DNA from: Amycolatopsis sp. cg9
GTDB lineage: Bacteria > Actinomycetota > Actinomycetes > Mycobacteriales > Pseudonocardiaceae
Assembly (NCBI RefSeq): GCF_041346945.1
Contig: NZ_CP166850.1
Location: 1,612,001 to 1,676,000, forward strand
Direction of reading: 5' to 3'
DNA length: 64,000 nt
Shown here: piece by piece, positions 26,291 through 34,904 of the stretch
How the letters are laid out: each line of letters begins with the position of its first letter
Position numbering within the stretch: position 1 is the first letter of the stretch
Program-made: the position numbers and the translations under genes
The notes under the pieces: generated by a model
Databases searched by the model: none
What the model was told of the DNA's origin: nothing
The model's input: only the letters and a program-made list of their open reading frames with translations

Positions 26291-26890
26291 GTGACCAGCT
26301 TCACTGACCGGACGAAGGCGTCCCTGCGGGAAGCGCTGCTGGACGCCGCCGCCGAACTGCTGCCGGACCGCGGGCACGCGGGCCTGCGGATGGCCGACGT
26401 GGCGGCGCGGGCCGGGGTGAGCAGGCAAACCGTCTACAACGAGTTCGGCAACAAGGCGGCGCTGACCCAGGCGGTGGCGCTGCGCACCGCGTCGGAGTTC
26501 CTCGACGGGATCCGGCAGCGGTTCGAAACGGCGGACGGGCTCCTCGCGGGCATCCACCACGCCGTGGTCTACACGATCGAGCACGCGCGGGAGAACCGCC
26601 TGGTCGCGGCGGCGCTCGGCACGGAAGCGGGCGAGGACCTGCTGCCCCTGCTCACGACCAGGGGCGAGCCCATCCTCACCGCGGCCGCCGACCTCGCCGC
26701 CGGGCACTACCGGGACTTCGAGCCCGGTCTCTCGGCGGAGTCCGCGGCCCTGCTCGCGGAGACCGTCGTGCGGCTTTCCCTGTCGCACCTGGTGCTCCCG
26801 ACGCACTCCGCGACGGAGGCGGCCGACGCCGTCACCGCCGTGCTGGCCCCCGCCATCCGCCAATTCGTCCACAATGGAGTGACACGATGA
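26291..26890 (+). CDS. TetR-family regulator of the R2lox gene
   Basis: A 199-residue TetR-type regulator: helix-turn-helix [31 protein letters not shown] (about 33-63). Start is GTG. The stop overlaps the R2lox ATG (ATGA), so both proteins are made from one transcript. A TTGACA/TGTCAA dyad precedes it. It may sense a hydrophobic ligand related to the R2lox substrate; that is inference from the coupling only. Confidence 0.9.
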   Translation: MTSFTDRTKASLREALLDAAAELLPDRGHAGLRMADVAARAGVSRQTVYNEFGNKAALTQAVALRTASEFLDGIRQRFETADGLLAGIHHAVVYTIEHARENRLVAAALGTEAGEDLLPLLTTRGEPILTAAADLAAGHYRDFEPGLSAESAALLAETVVRLSLSHLVLPTHSATEAADAVTAVLAPAIRQFVHNGVTR

Positions 26891-27855
26891 CCGACACGCT
26901 GCCCGAGCTGCGGACCGGCTTTTCCTCGCTGCGCAAGGGCGGGCTCAACTGGGACTCCTTCCCGCTGCGGCTGTTCGTCAAGGGCAACAAGAAGTTCTGG
27001 AACCCCGCCGACATCGACTTCAGCCGCGAACGCGAAGGCTGGGACACGCTCAACCCGGAGCAGCAGCGGAGCACGACGTACCTGGTCGCGCAGTTCATCG
27101 CCGGCGAAGAAGCCGTCACCGAGGACATCCAGCCGTTCATGCGCGCGATGTCGGCGACCGGCCGGTTCGGCGACGAGATGTACCTGACGCAGTTCTGCTT
27201 CGAGGAGGCCAAACACACGGAAGTGTTCCGCCGGTGGATGGACGCCGTCGGGCTGACGGCGGACCTCCACCCCTTCGTCGCCGAAAACCCGCACTACCGC
27301 AAGCTGTTCTACGAGGAGCTCCCGCGGTCGCTGCGCGCGCTGGAGGACGATCCCAGCCCGCTCAACCAGATCCGCGCGAGCGTGACGTACAACCACGTGA
27401 TCGAAGGCAGTCTCGCGCTGACGGGCTACTACTCGTGGCAGCTGATCTGCACCCAGCACGACATCCTGCCGGGCATGCAGGAACTCGTCCGCCGCATCGG
27501 CGACGACGAGCGCCGCCACATGGCGTGGGGGACGTTCACGTGCCGCCGCCACGTGGCCGCGGACGACTCCCTGTGGGACGCGGTGCAGCAGCGGATGGGA
27601 GAGCTGCTCCCGCACGCGCTCAGCATGATCCAGTGGGTGCAGGACCAGTTCGAGGAACTGCCGTTCGACAACGACCCGCAGGAGATCATCCAGTACGCGG
27701 CGGACCGGGCGCAGCGCCGGCTCGGCGCGATCGAGTCGGCGCGGGGGATGCCGGTGGAGCAGATCGACCTGGACTACTCGCCGGAGCACCTCGAGGAAAC
27801 GTTCGGCGAGGAAGACGCGAAGGCGATCGCCGAGGCGGCCGCGGCCGTCGGCTGA
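26887..27855 (+). CDS. R2-like ligand-binding oxidase (R2lox)
   Basis: A 322-residue ferritin-like Mn/Fe oxidase, homologous to Mycobacterium tuberculosis Rv0233. R2lox proteins bind a long-chain fatty acid and form a Tyr-Val ether crosslink. Every key residue is present with a constant offset of six from the M. tuberculosis numbering: metal ligands Glu74, Glu107, His110, Glu173, Glu208, His211, and crosslink pair Val77 (GEEAVTED) and Tyr168 (VTYNHVIEG). So this is R2lox and not the radical-forming R2 of ribonucleotide reductase, as it is often misnamed. It is coupled to the tetR gene. Its last codons form the left end of a direct repeat that bounds a genomic island. Confidence 0.92.
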   Translation: MTDTLPELRTGFSSLRKGGLNWDSFPLRLFVKGNKKFWNPADIDFSREREGWDTLNPEQQRSTTYLVAQFIAGEEAVTEDIQPFMRAMSATGRFGDEMYLTQFCFEEAKHTEVFRRWMDAVGLTADLHPFVAENPHYRKLFYEELPRSLRALEDDPSPLNQIRASVTYNHVIEGSLALTGYYSWQLICTQHDILPGMQELVRRIGDDERRHMAWGTFTCRRHVAADDSLWDAVQQRMGELLPHALSMIQWVQDQFEELPFDNDPQEIIQYAADRAQRRLGAIESARGMPVEQIDLDYSPEHLEETFGEEDAKAIAEAAAAVG

Positions 27856-27905
27856 CGTGCCTTTCGTGAAGGCCACCTTCAGGAAATTATAGTCCCTCAA
27901 GGTGG
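27817..27905 (+). repeat. left copy of the island-flanking direct repeat, with hairpin
   Basis: It starts in the last codons of R2lox (GCGAAGGCGAT), includes CGGCTGACGTGCC, and continues into GAAGGCCACCTTCAGG and AGTCCCTCAAGG. CCACCTT (27873-27879) and AAGGTGG (27899-27905) can pair as a terminator-like hairpin. A diverged copy in the same order and orientation lies at 32939-33015. Confidence 0.6.
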
Positions 27906-28330
27906 GGTGGATTCACATGATGGTCGCGACACGATCGTTTGCTGACCAGACAGTAGCGCTGCGAGGGCCTCGGCTGGTGTGCCAGTCGAGGGTCTCGCGT
28001 GGCCACCCATTGAGTTCGGCTGCAACCCGCCCCAGCTCGGTTGCGCTGCGCCGGGAGAGGTCCGTGCCCTTGGGAAAGTACTGCCTGAGCAGCCCGTTGG
28101 TGTTCTCATCGCTGCCCCGCTGCCACGGTGTGTGCGGATCACAGAATAAGATCTTCAAGCCCGCATCCACGGTGATCTTCCGGTGCTGCGCCACTTCTTT
28201 GCCCTGATCCTAAGTCAGCGACCCCCGCAGCATCGGCGGCAACGTCAGGACCACCTCCGTCATCGCCGCCGTGACAGTGGCCGCGTCCCGTCCGCCGTAC
28301 AGGCGCAGCAACATCACGAACCACCCCGCC
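27905..28330 (-). pseudogene. IS30-family transposase remnant
   Basis: The minus strand encodes the C-terminal half of an IS30-type transposase: WFVMLLRLYGGRDAATVTAA, LPPMLRGSLT, QHRKITVDAGLKILFCDPHTP, WQRGSDENTNGLLRQYFPKG, GTDLS. The last acidic residue of the DDE triad (E in SDENTN) is present. It is dead: an in-frame TAG at 28210-28212 replaces the expected Trp of LTWDQG, a frameshift near 27970 moves the end (TPAEALAALL) to another frame, and the N-terminal half is missing beyond about 28330. No terminal repeats are evident. Confidence 0.85.
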
Positions 28331-28583
28331 TGCCACAGCGTACTTGGGGGACAGCCAGCTTCGCCGGCTTATGTCACACGAGGGCCGTGACCGGCGCCAG
28401 TCAGGCAGGCGATCTGTTTCCGCTCGCGGGGGTCAGCCGGACCGGGCCTGGCTGGCGGGGTGCGTTACCGATCACCCGCCGGCCTGCCAGAACGGCACTT
28501 CTGGACTCGCGTCATCGCAACCTCGCCCTTCACCTGGGCGGTGTTGCACCTAGTCGAACATCGATCGACCGAAGCAGCACAAA
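28331..28583. other. gene-free junction between IS30 remnant and DUF262 gene
   Basis: No coding region I can support. GC falls along this stretch from the host-like level to the lower level of the operon beyond. It probably holds the breakpoint that removed the first half of the transposase. Confidence 0.5.
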
Positions 28584-30269
28584 TCACTCTGTATCGATTG
28601 GGCTGTCTCCCACGACCGCACTACTTTCAGTAACTCCAACTTTTCGCTGGAAGCGACGTTCGGCGTCAACCAACAGCCCTTGACGAATCTGGACGAACTC
28701 GGCGATCTTGCGCTTTTCCAAGAGTCTCAGAGCTTCCCTGTTGAAGCTATGGGAACGGAGCACTCTGTCGTCAGCACCGGACAACTCGTCCTGAACCCAG
28801 CGCCAGAGGTATCCATTTGCCACATGAGGCGGGCGGATCATTCGATTCGCCGGATTCCCAGAAATTTCCTTGGGAATTGCTCCGACAATATGCCCTACGG
28901 CACTGGGTCCCTTTTTTGCTATCTCAAACCACGGGTCTTCGATAACCGTTCCGTCAACCTCACGAGGCTGCAGCGAAAGCATAACCAAAAGAAGAGCGCG
29001 AGTTCGCGCACTGCGCATGTCAAAGTTGGCAGGATACGGCAAGGCGCTGGCCTCGAGGTCAAAATTCTCAAGCGCCCCAGGGACACCGTTTTCCGCAATA
29101 GTGCGAAATTCCGCAACAAGTGAATTGACCCGAGACGGGTTGGCGCCCCCGAACCATCCGGAGAATGAGGAAACCCAAAACCAACGTTGCAGAAAAGCGT
29201 ACTGTTTCTTTGTCGGCCTCGGAGCTTTGTCAAAGAACGCACTCAGAACCACCAACTGCATCGAGTACGGGAGAAGCCTGCTGATTTTGACACCCTCACC
29301 GTGAAGGAAATCCAAAGCAAGCCCCAGACTTGCCGTCGCACTCTTCACACCCTCATGCAGCTTCGCACCGAGATCCTTCCTTCTAGTGCTCGCCAACCTC
29401 GTCCAGTCGGTACGGTAAATATCTTCATCCAAATTGGCGAGAATTGCCCGCAAGATCGCCGTCCGATCGACGTCCCCAAAGTTCTTCTCACCAAGACCCA
29501 TTAGGATCTCATCGATTTTCGAAGCAAGATCGAATTGTTCGGCGTCGCCATCTTGATTATACATGAGCGCGCTTACCATTTGATCAGCACTCATTGACTG
29601 GCCTTTTGAATTAAGGCGAGCGAAAATTTCGACCGCCTCGGAAAGGCCCGTCTGCCTGATCCGGATCACAGGAACACGGTAGTGCTGAAAAGCCCTGGCA
29701 ACCCTACTCAACTCCTGAATTCGAGCTTCGGCCACCTGTCCCGATCCCTCAATCGCCTTTCGCGCGGTATCAACCGCCTCAAAGAACAGCAGCGTATCCA
29801 GCAGCGAAGTCAGCGGAAAAAGGACCCCAGGCTGATCCTCTGCCCGACCGTGCTGGAACCGGGAAGTCTGCATGTTCCACGCAAGGTTCCAACGACCGGA
29901 ATCTTGGTCATTGTCGCCAGGGATACTTCCATCACGCGCAACCAATGCTCCGGCCAAAGTCGACAGACGCTGATGGCCGTCCAGCAAATAGCCGGCATGG
30001 CGATCGTCGCCAGTCGGAAAGCTAAACGGGCCCAAACGAGGCAAAGTGGCGATCGATACGTCAGTCTCCCAGACCAACAGGCTGCCGATCGGATACTGAT
30101 TGTAAACAGAGTCGAGCAGGTCGGTCATCTGATCGCGACGCCACACAAACGGCCGCTGAAACCTCGGGATGCGAATCTTTCCCTTTGTCAGCTCATCCAA
30201 CAGCTCCGACAAGAACATGACTTCGGGGCGCACCTCAACAACGGGGCCGCCCCTGTCAGCCGCGGTCAT
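28584..30269 (-). CDS. DUF262 (GmrS/ParB-Srx-like) protein, third gene of island operon
   Basis: A 561-residue protein. The DUF262 domain is clear: IRIPRFQRPFVWRRDQ (32-47), YPIGSLLVWE (59-68), and the nucleotidase motif LLDGHQRLSTL (95-105), a variant of DGQQR. FARLNSKGQSMSADQ lies further on. The C-terminal third aligns by pattern to the HNH-bearing half of such proteins, but the expected HHIFP is replaced by VGHIVGAIP and only SGNPANRMI and a late SHSF...R remain, so the nuclease looks degenerate. Related domains occur in GmrSD, BrxU and SspE anti-phage proteins. ATG overlaps the stop of the TOPRIM-like gene (ATGA). Base composition is well below the host's. Confidence 0.8.
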   Translation of the reverse strand: MTAADRGGPVVEVRPEVMFLSELLDELTKGKIRIPRFQRPFVWRRDQMTDLLDSVYNQYPIGSLLVWETDVSIATLPRLGPFSFPTGDDRHAGYLLDGHQRLSTLAGALVARDGSIPGDNDQDSGRWNLAWNMQTSRFQHGRAEDQPGVLFPLTSLLDTLLFFEAVDTARKAIEGSGQVAEARIQELSRVARAFQHYRVPVIRIRQTGLSEAVEIFARLNSKGQSMSADQMVSALMYNQDGDAEQFDLASKIDEILMGLGEKNFGDVDRTAILRAILANLDEDIYRTDWTRLASTRRKDLGAKLHEGVKSATASLGLALDFLHGEGVKISRLLPYSMQLVVLSAFFDKAPRPTKKQYAFLQRWFWVSSFSGWFGGANPSRVNSLVAEFRTIAENGVPGALENFDLEASALPYPANFDMRSARTRALLLVMLSLQPREVDGTVIEDPWFEIAKKGPSAVGHIVGAIPKEISGNPANRMIRPPHVANGYLWRWVQDELSGADDRVLRSHSFNREALRLLEKRKIAEFVQIRQGLLVDAERRFQRKVGVTESSAVVGDSPIDTE

Positions 30270-31192
30270 AGATTCCCCTCCAAGGTATCGAGCAGGCCGT
30301 TAAGCTCATTCTTTCCATCGCGATAATGCAGGTCATGCACTTCTATAGTGTGATAAAAGTTATTCAACAGATCCAAAACGAAATCCCCCAAGCCGAGCTT
30401 CACCATCGTGTTGGCGGGATAGATTTTTGAAACCGCAATCTCGCCGCCAGACAGCCCCTCTTTCATTGGGTAATGATCTCGCGCTTCACGACCAAGCGAC
30501 GTGATCATCAAACCGGCAGGCCTTCGATCAACACGCTTTTCGCAGTAGGCAAGGAGCGCTCGATCAGGTATGTAGTTTTCTATTGTACGCTTGGAGAGAA
30601 CATGTGAAATCACACCAAGTTTTTGAGCTTTACGCGACACTTCCACTGCATTATTCGCCGGGGCTCCAGGACTCTTTGCATCACTATCCGCCACGGCCAT
30701 GACTCGCGGCAAGGTCCCTACAGGCCCAGCTTTTGACCGCTCCTCTACAACACGACTCAACGCCTTCGGGATCTCACCAATGCCGCCAGCATTGTACAGC
30801 TCCACATGCGGCGGATTGACGTCGAAGAATCGCTTCAGTGCCGGCCGCAACTTGGCCACCAGCATCCTCAGCCATGCACCATCGGTTTCGACATTTTCGA
30901 GAATTACCGTCAGTGGAAACGATACAAAGTTCGCCAATTTTTTCGGGTCACAATGACTACAGTTACTCATCGGAAATATCTTGAACTTGGCACTGACCGC
31001 CCTCTTGTACGACTGCTTCACGGAGTCCTCGTAGAGCCGCCATATTGAGCTCGGAATTATTTTTTCGAGCTCGCTGACCCGAGGTTCGACCAGGATGTTC
31101 CTTCCGCTCTCGACACTCTGGAGAACCCTGATGAGGTCCTTCACATTTTTCGGCAAGAAAATAGGACAGTCTGCAGAAAACCGCAAGAGCAT
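30266..31192 (-). CDS. TOPRIM/DUF4435-like protein, second gene of island operon
   Basis: A 308-residue protein I place in the TOPRIM-like group by motif. Seen: VILENVETDGAWLRMLV with Glu99, Glu102 and Asp104 (the first TOPRIM glutamate region), RVMAVADSDAK with Asp169 and Asp171 (the DxD pair), and VLSKRTIENYIPD with Glu205, a segment that recurs in DUF4435 and OLD-type TOPRIM proteins. The N-terminal 80 residues include CSHC, two cysteines with no partner. The start ATG lies 6 bp after the ATPase stop and uses GGAG there. In PARIS the DUF4435 protein AriB is the toxic nuclease held by the ATPase AriA; a like role here is inference. Confidence 0.6.
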   Translation of the reverse strand: MLLRFSADCPIFLPKNVKDLIRVLQSVESGRNILVEPRVSELEKIIPSSIWRLYEDSVKQSYKRAVSAKFKIFPMSNCSHCDPKKLANFVSFPLTVILENVETDGAWLRMLVAKLRPALKRFFDVNPPHVELYNAGGIGEIPKALSRVVEERSKAGPVGTLPRVMAVADSDAKSPGAPANNAVEVSRKAQKLGVISHVLSKRTIENYIPDRALLAYCEKRVDRRPAGLMITSLGREARDHYPMKEGLSGGEIAVSKIYPANTMVKLGLGDFVLDLLNNFYHTIEVHDLHYRDGKNELNGLLDTLEGNL

Positions 31193-31198
31193 CTCGGC

Positions 31199-32341
31199 CT
31201 ACTCCATCTCACCTGAGGCCGATAAGCGAGACGTCACGATCGCCTCAGCTTCTTCGATATCATCCTCGAATATTCCGGCGGGCCAGTTGCGCGCGATTCC
31301 TTGGCGGTCTATGGCGACTTCATTGACACTATGATCACTGTCGACGAAGTAAATGCCCACATCAGATGGACTTATCAAACCTTCGGCTATACGACGCCTG
31401 ATCCTCAATATGAAGTTTTCCGAATGAGTCTCGACGACAACTCGCGCTTTCTCCGATGTCCCGATCGCAAGATCCGCAAGTCCGCCATGAGCCGAAGGAT
31501 GAAGATGCTCTTCGGGCTCTTCAACCACGACAAGACTGGTCCCTCCAGAATCAATGGCCGCGACGGCCATATTGGCAACCATGGTAAGCGCCGATTGCGT
31601 GCCTCGTCCTGCATGAGCGAGATTTACCGCGCCATTGCCTGTGTCAACAAGGAACCTGAAGGCAAACCCAGCACGATCAATCATGATTCGGGTTCCATCT
31701 AGGTTCTTGGCGAACCAATCTTCGACCGTATCCCTCACAGTCGCGCTGCTCGCAAGCACGTAGGGTACTTCGAATACGGAAGGTGAATTGGGTGCGCGCA
31801 TCTGATACGTTGCATGGATGGCCGGTCGAGCTCCAGGGATATGCATCACCTGGTCCGAAATTTGTGCCAACTCTGCCTGCCTGGCGCGAAGTGCCGCATA
31901 CCGCTCGCCACCTCTCTCACCCATGATCTTCTTCCAAGATTCATGCGACTCCGCAAGGCGACGCGAAGATTCGAATATCAAGGCTCCGTCGTCGACATCC
32001 ACAAATACAGGTGCAACCATCTCTTGCCCAGAATATCCCACGATACGTTGCAGCTCGACACGAAGAGCCGAAGAGCCAAACTCAACACCAAGCATTATCG
32101 AGGGATGAGCCTGACTTGCACTCGCCACGTCAAGAAAAGAATTTCCGAAAGACAAAACAGGCGTGCGCAGTCGGAACATCTCAGCGCTTGACAGACTCGC
32201 CAGCGCAAAAATCGGCAACCGAGCAAGACTGGTCTTGCCGCTATTGTTCTTGCCGAACAGGACCGTCAGGCGCCGAAGCTCCACACGAACATGCTGGTCA
32301 AATGCCTTGTAGCCGCGGCATTCAATGGCTGTCAGAGCCAC
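31199..32341 (-). CDS. AAA15/ABC-type ATPase (RecF/OLD-like), first gene of island operon
   Basis: A 380-residue SMC/OLD-class ATPase. Walker A is FGKNNSGKTS (29-38), the signature region is AHAGRGTQSALTM (242-254), Walker B is LVVVEEPEEHLHP (270-282), and the H-loop is VVVETHSENFILRIRR (301-316). The end has ARNWPAGIFEDDIEEAE, which resembles the DUF3696-type C-terminus of AAA15 ATPases. No TOPRIM domain is fused; that function seems to be in the next gene. GTG start follows GGAGG at 5 nt. Low GC and the flanking repeats mark it as acquired. Confidence 0.85.
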   Translation of the reverse strand: MALTAIECRGYKAFDQHVRVELRRLTVLFGKNNSGKTSLARLPIFALASLSSAEMFRLRTPVLSFGNSFLDVASASQAHPSIMLGVEFGSSALRVELQRIVGYSGQEMVAPVFVDVDDGALIFESSRRLAESHESWKKIMGERGGERYAALRARQAELAQISDQVMHIPGARPAIHATYQMRAPNSPSVFEVPYVLASSATVRDTVEDWFAKNLDGTRIMIDRAGFAFRFLVDTGNGAVNLAHAGRGTQSALTMVANMAVAAIDSGGTSLVVVEEPEEHLHPSAHGGLADLAIGTSEKARVVVETHSENFILRIRRRIAEGLISPSDVGIYFVDSDHSVNEVAIDRQGIARNWPAGIFEDDIEEAEAIVTSRLSASGEME

Positions 32342-32788
32342 AGCAACCTCCGAATCGCGGCATCCATCCTCCTACCTGGCAGGCCGACCAGCATACAGCG
32401 CACCTCACGCAGCCGCACGAAGTTCTTCGAGATGTTTCGACCCTCAACCAGGTTAGAACTTGCTTTCGACGAGGCATTGGCCCTTATCAACCAGTGACTC
32501 GGAAGTCAACCGCCGAATTGCTGACCCTTGAGTCGGCCGGCACCGATCCGCCGGTCGCATTGAGAGCGATCTGTCTCATGGGATGCCTTGGAAGCACCTC
32601 CGCTCCCTGAGGTAAATCGAAGCGCCACCACGAGACCAGTCGCCAAGGCATGCGGCAGGTCAGTTGCGCAAAGCGTTGTCGCCCCACAGCCACATCAAGA
32701 TTGCTCTCGGCGCAGATGGCGGAGGCCATCTGCGAAATGGAACGGCGCGGCAGTCAGCCGGAAAGAACCGGATCCGGTCATCTGCATG

Positions 32789-32822
32789 TTCAGATGATCT
32801 GAAACCGATCACACTAAGTGTG
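32789..32822. promoter_or_regulatory. two adjacent palindromes upstream of the island operon
   Basis: TTCAGATGATCTGAA (32789-32803) is a perfect 7-1-7 palindrome. Six bases on, CACACTAAGTGTG (32810-32822) is a perfect 6-1-6 palindrome. They lie about 450 bp before the ATPase start. Operators or remnants of mobile-element ends are both possible. Confidence 0.4.
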
Positions 32823-32938
32823 CTGCTCAAGGCACCCTCGCCGCACCGTCGTGACTGTCGTCGGCGCTCGTGGGAGGGCCACTTGAGCCGGTCGTCCGGC
32901 GCAGCGCCGTCCTCGACCGGGGTGCCGCCGCAGCAGTC

Positions 32939-33015
32939 CGCGAAGGCGATGGCCGCGGCTGACGTGCCCGTTCGCAAAAGGCCACCTTGAGGAGGTTGTA
33001 GTTCCGCAAAGCGGC
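32939..33015 (+). repeat. right copy of the island-flanking direct repeat
   Basis: GCGAAGGCGAT, then GCGGCTGACGTGCC, then AAGGCCACCTTGAGG and TGTAGTTCCGCAAAG repeat the order of the left copy (27817-27905) with about one mismatch in four and small gaps. The first part equals the 3' end of the R2lox gene. Confidence 0.6.
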
Positions 33016-33118
33016 CTTCACGATCTTTCAGGAACTCACCATTCCCAGCCGAGGATGATCGTCGCTTGCCTCCCTTCGCGCGGTTGCGAAGGGCCAACGC
33101 CCGGACGTCCCGAGTGGT

Positions 33119-34771
33119 TTAGGCGTGCTTCGCCGCGGCTGCGTTCTCCAGGCCCAGCAGGGTGATCGACTTCTCCCGCATCTCCACCTTGCGGACCTTC
33201 CCCGTCACCGTCATCGGGAACTCCTCGACGACGTGGACGTACCGCGGGATCTTGTACCGGGCCAGCTTGCCCTCGCAGAACTCCCGCACCTTCTCGGTGG
33301 TCAGCGGTTCGGCGCCGTCCCGCATCCGGACCCACGCCATCAGTTCCTCGCCGTACTTCTCGTCCGGCACCCCGATCACCTGCGCGTCCAGGATGTCCGG
33401 GTGCGTGTAGAGGAACTCCTCGATCTCCCGCGGGTACAGGTTCTCCCCGCCCCGGATCACCATGTCCTTGATCCGCCCGGTGATGTTGACGTACCCGGCG
33501 CCGTCCATGACCGCCAGGTCGCCGGTGTGCATCCACCGCGCGGCGTCGATCGCCTCCGCGGTCTTGTCCGGCTGCTCCCAGTACCCCAGCATCACCGAAT
33601 AGCCGCGGGTGCACAGCTCACCCGGCTCGCCGCGCGGCACCGTCAGCCCGGTCTCCGGATCCACCACCTTGACCTCCAGGTGCGGCCCGACCCGGCCGAC
33701 CGTGGAGACCCGGCGCTCGACCGAATCGTCCGCGCGGGTCTGCGTCGACACCGGCGAGGTTTCGGTCATGCCGTAACAGATCGACACCTCACCCATGCCC
33801 ATCCGTTCGATGACCTGCTTCATCACCTCCACCGGGCACGGCGACCCCGCCATGATCCCGGTCCGCAACGACGACAGGTCGAACTCGCCGAAATCGGAGT
33901 GGTTGAGCTCGGCGATGAACATCGTCGGGACGCCGTAGAGCGACGTGCACCGCTCCGCCGCCACCGCCTCCAGCGTCGCCTTCGGATCGAACGCCGGCGC
34001 CGGGATAACCATGCACGCGCCGTGGCTGGTGCAGGCCAGGTTGCCCATCACCATCCCGAAGCAGTGGTAGAAGGGCACCGGGATGCACACCCGGTCCGCC
34101 TCCGTGTACCCGCACAGCTCCCCGACGAAGAACCCGTTGTTCAGGATGTTGTGGTGCGACAGGGTCGCGCCCTTCGGGAAGCCCGTCGTCCCGGACGTGT
34201 ACTGGATGTTGATCGGGTCGTCCGCCGACAACCCCGCCTGCAGGTGCGCCAGCCGCGCCGGGTCACCGCCCGACTCCAGCAGGCCCTGCCAGGTTTCGCT
34301 GCCCAGGATCACGACGTGCTCGAGCGCGGCGCACTTCTCCCGCACCTCCTCCACCATCGCCGGGTAGTCGGAGGTCTTGAACGCGTCCGAAGCCACCAGC
34401 AGCCGGATCCCGGCCTGGTTCAGCACGTACTCCAGCTCGTGCGACCGGTAGGCGGGGTTGATGTTGACCAGGATCGCGCCGATCTTCGCCGTCGCGTACT
34501 GCAGGAACGTCCACTCCGCCCGGTTCGGCGACCAGATCCCCACCCGGTCGCCCTTGCCGATCCCCCGCGCGAGCAGCCCCAGCGCCAGCGCGTCCACCTC
34601 GGCGGCCAGCTCCCGGTAGGTCCACCGCTTCCCCGCGGCCCGGTCCACCAGGGCGTCCCGGTCCCCGAACGCCGCCACCGTCCGATCGAAGTTGTCCCCG
34701 ATCGTGTCCCCGAGCAGCGGCACCTCGGAGATCCCCGAGGCGTAGCTCGGCAGGGCGGGCGCGTCAGGCAT
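33119..34771 (-). CDS. AMP-binding acyl-CoA synthetase (FadD35-like)
   Basis: A 550-residue adenylate-forming enzyme that activates a fatty or aryl acid to its CoA thioester. Core motifs: P-loop [31 protein letters not shown], the hinge [27 protein letters not shown], and catalytic lysine in MTVTGKVRK. The overall pattern resembles M. tuberculosis FadD35 and medium-chain acyl-CoA synthetases. Full length, host-like composition. It borders the island on the right and is divergent from the secreted propeller gene. Exact substrate unknown. Confidence 0.9.
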   Translation of the reverse strand: MPDAPALPSYASGISEVPLLGDTIGDNFDRTVAAFGDRDALVDRAAGKRWTYRELAAEVDALALGLLARGIGKGDRVGIWSPNRAEWTFLQYATAKIGAILVNINPAYRSHELEYVLNQAGIRLLVASDAFKTSDYPAMVEEVREKCAALEHVVILGSETWQGLLESGGDPARLAHLQAGLSADDPINIQYTSGTTGFPKGATLSHHNILNNGFFVGELCGYTEADRVCIPVPFYHCFGMVMGNLACTSHGACMVIPAPAFDPKATLEAVAAERCTSLYGVPTMFIAELNHSDFGEFDLSSLRTGIMAGSPCPVEVMKQVIERMGMGEVSICYGMTETSPVSTQTRADDSVERRVSTVGRVGPHLEVKVVDPETGLTVPRGEPGELCTRGYSVMLGYWEQPDKTAEAIDAARWMHTGDLAVMDGAGYVNITGRIKDMVIRGGENLYPREIEEFLYTHPDILDAQVIGVPDEKYGEELMAWVRMRDGAEPLTTEKVREFCEGKLARYKIPRYVHVVEEFPMTVTGKVRKVEMREKSITLLGLENAAAAKHA

Positions 34772-34904
34772 GGTGCCTCCTGAAGTCGACGGTGACTGCC
34801 GCCGAGTCTAAGAACCGCCGTAGCCGGTAGCCAGTCGCCGGGAAGTTCCGCTTCGGCGGCCACGATCGGTGGCAGGATTCCACTCGGAAGAGGGAGGGAA
34901 TCCG

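Larger units (their letters stand above)
32342..33118. other. gene-free right end of the island
   Basis: I see no gene here that I can support. GC rises from the island level to the host level toward 33000. It contains two adjacent palindromes (32789-32822), the right copy of the flanking direct repeat, and probably the operon promoter near 32345-32450. Several short open frames exist on both strands but show no family motif. Confidence 0.55.

Noticed and set aside
26887..27855. Ribonucleotide reductase beta subunit (NrdB/R2)
   Set aside because: The Val77/Tyr168 crosslink pair, ligand spacing and absence of the R2 radical tyrosine pattern fit R2lox.
28680..32610. Plus-strand frames opposite the island operon, some over 100 codons
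   Set aside because: They are antisense to three genes with clear domain motifs and contain no recognisable domains themselves.
32660..33097. Open frames of 80-145 codons on both strands at the right end of the island
   Set aside because: They lack ribosome sites and family motifs, overlap the flanking repeat, and mix composition; most likely chance frames.
27856..33118. Integrase, prophage or plasmid replication gene expected for a mobile island
   Set aside because: No integrase, recombinase (apart from the dead IS30 remnant), replication or phage structural motif was found on either strand.
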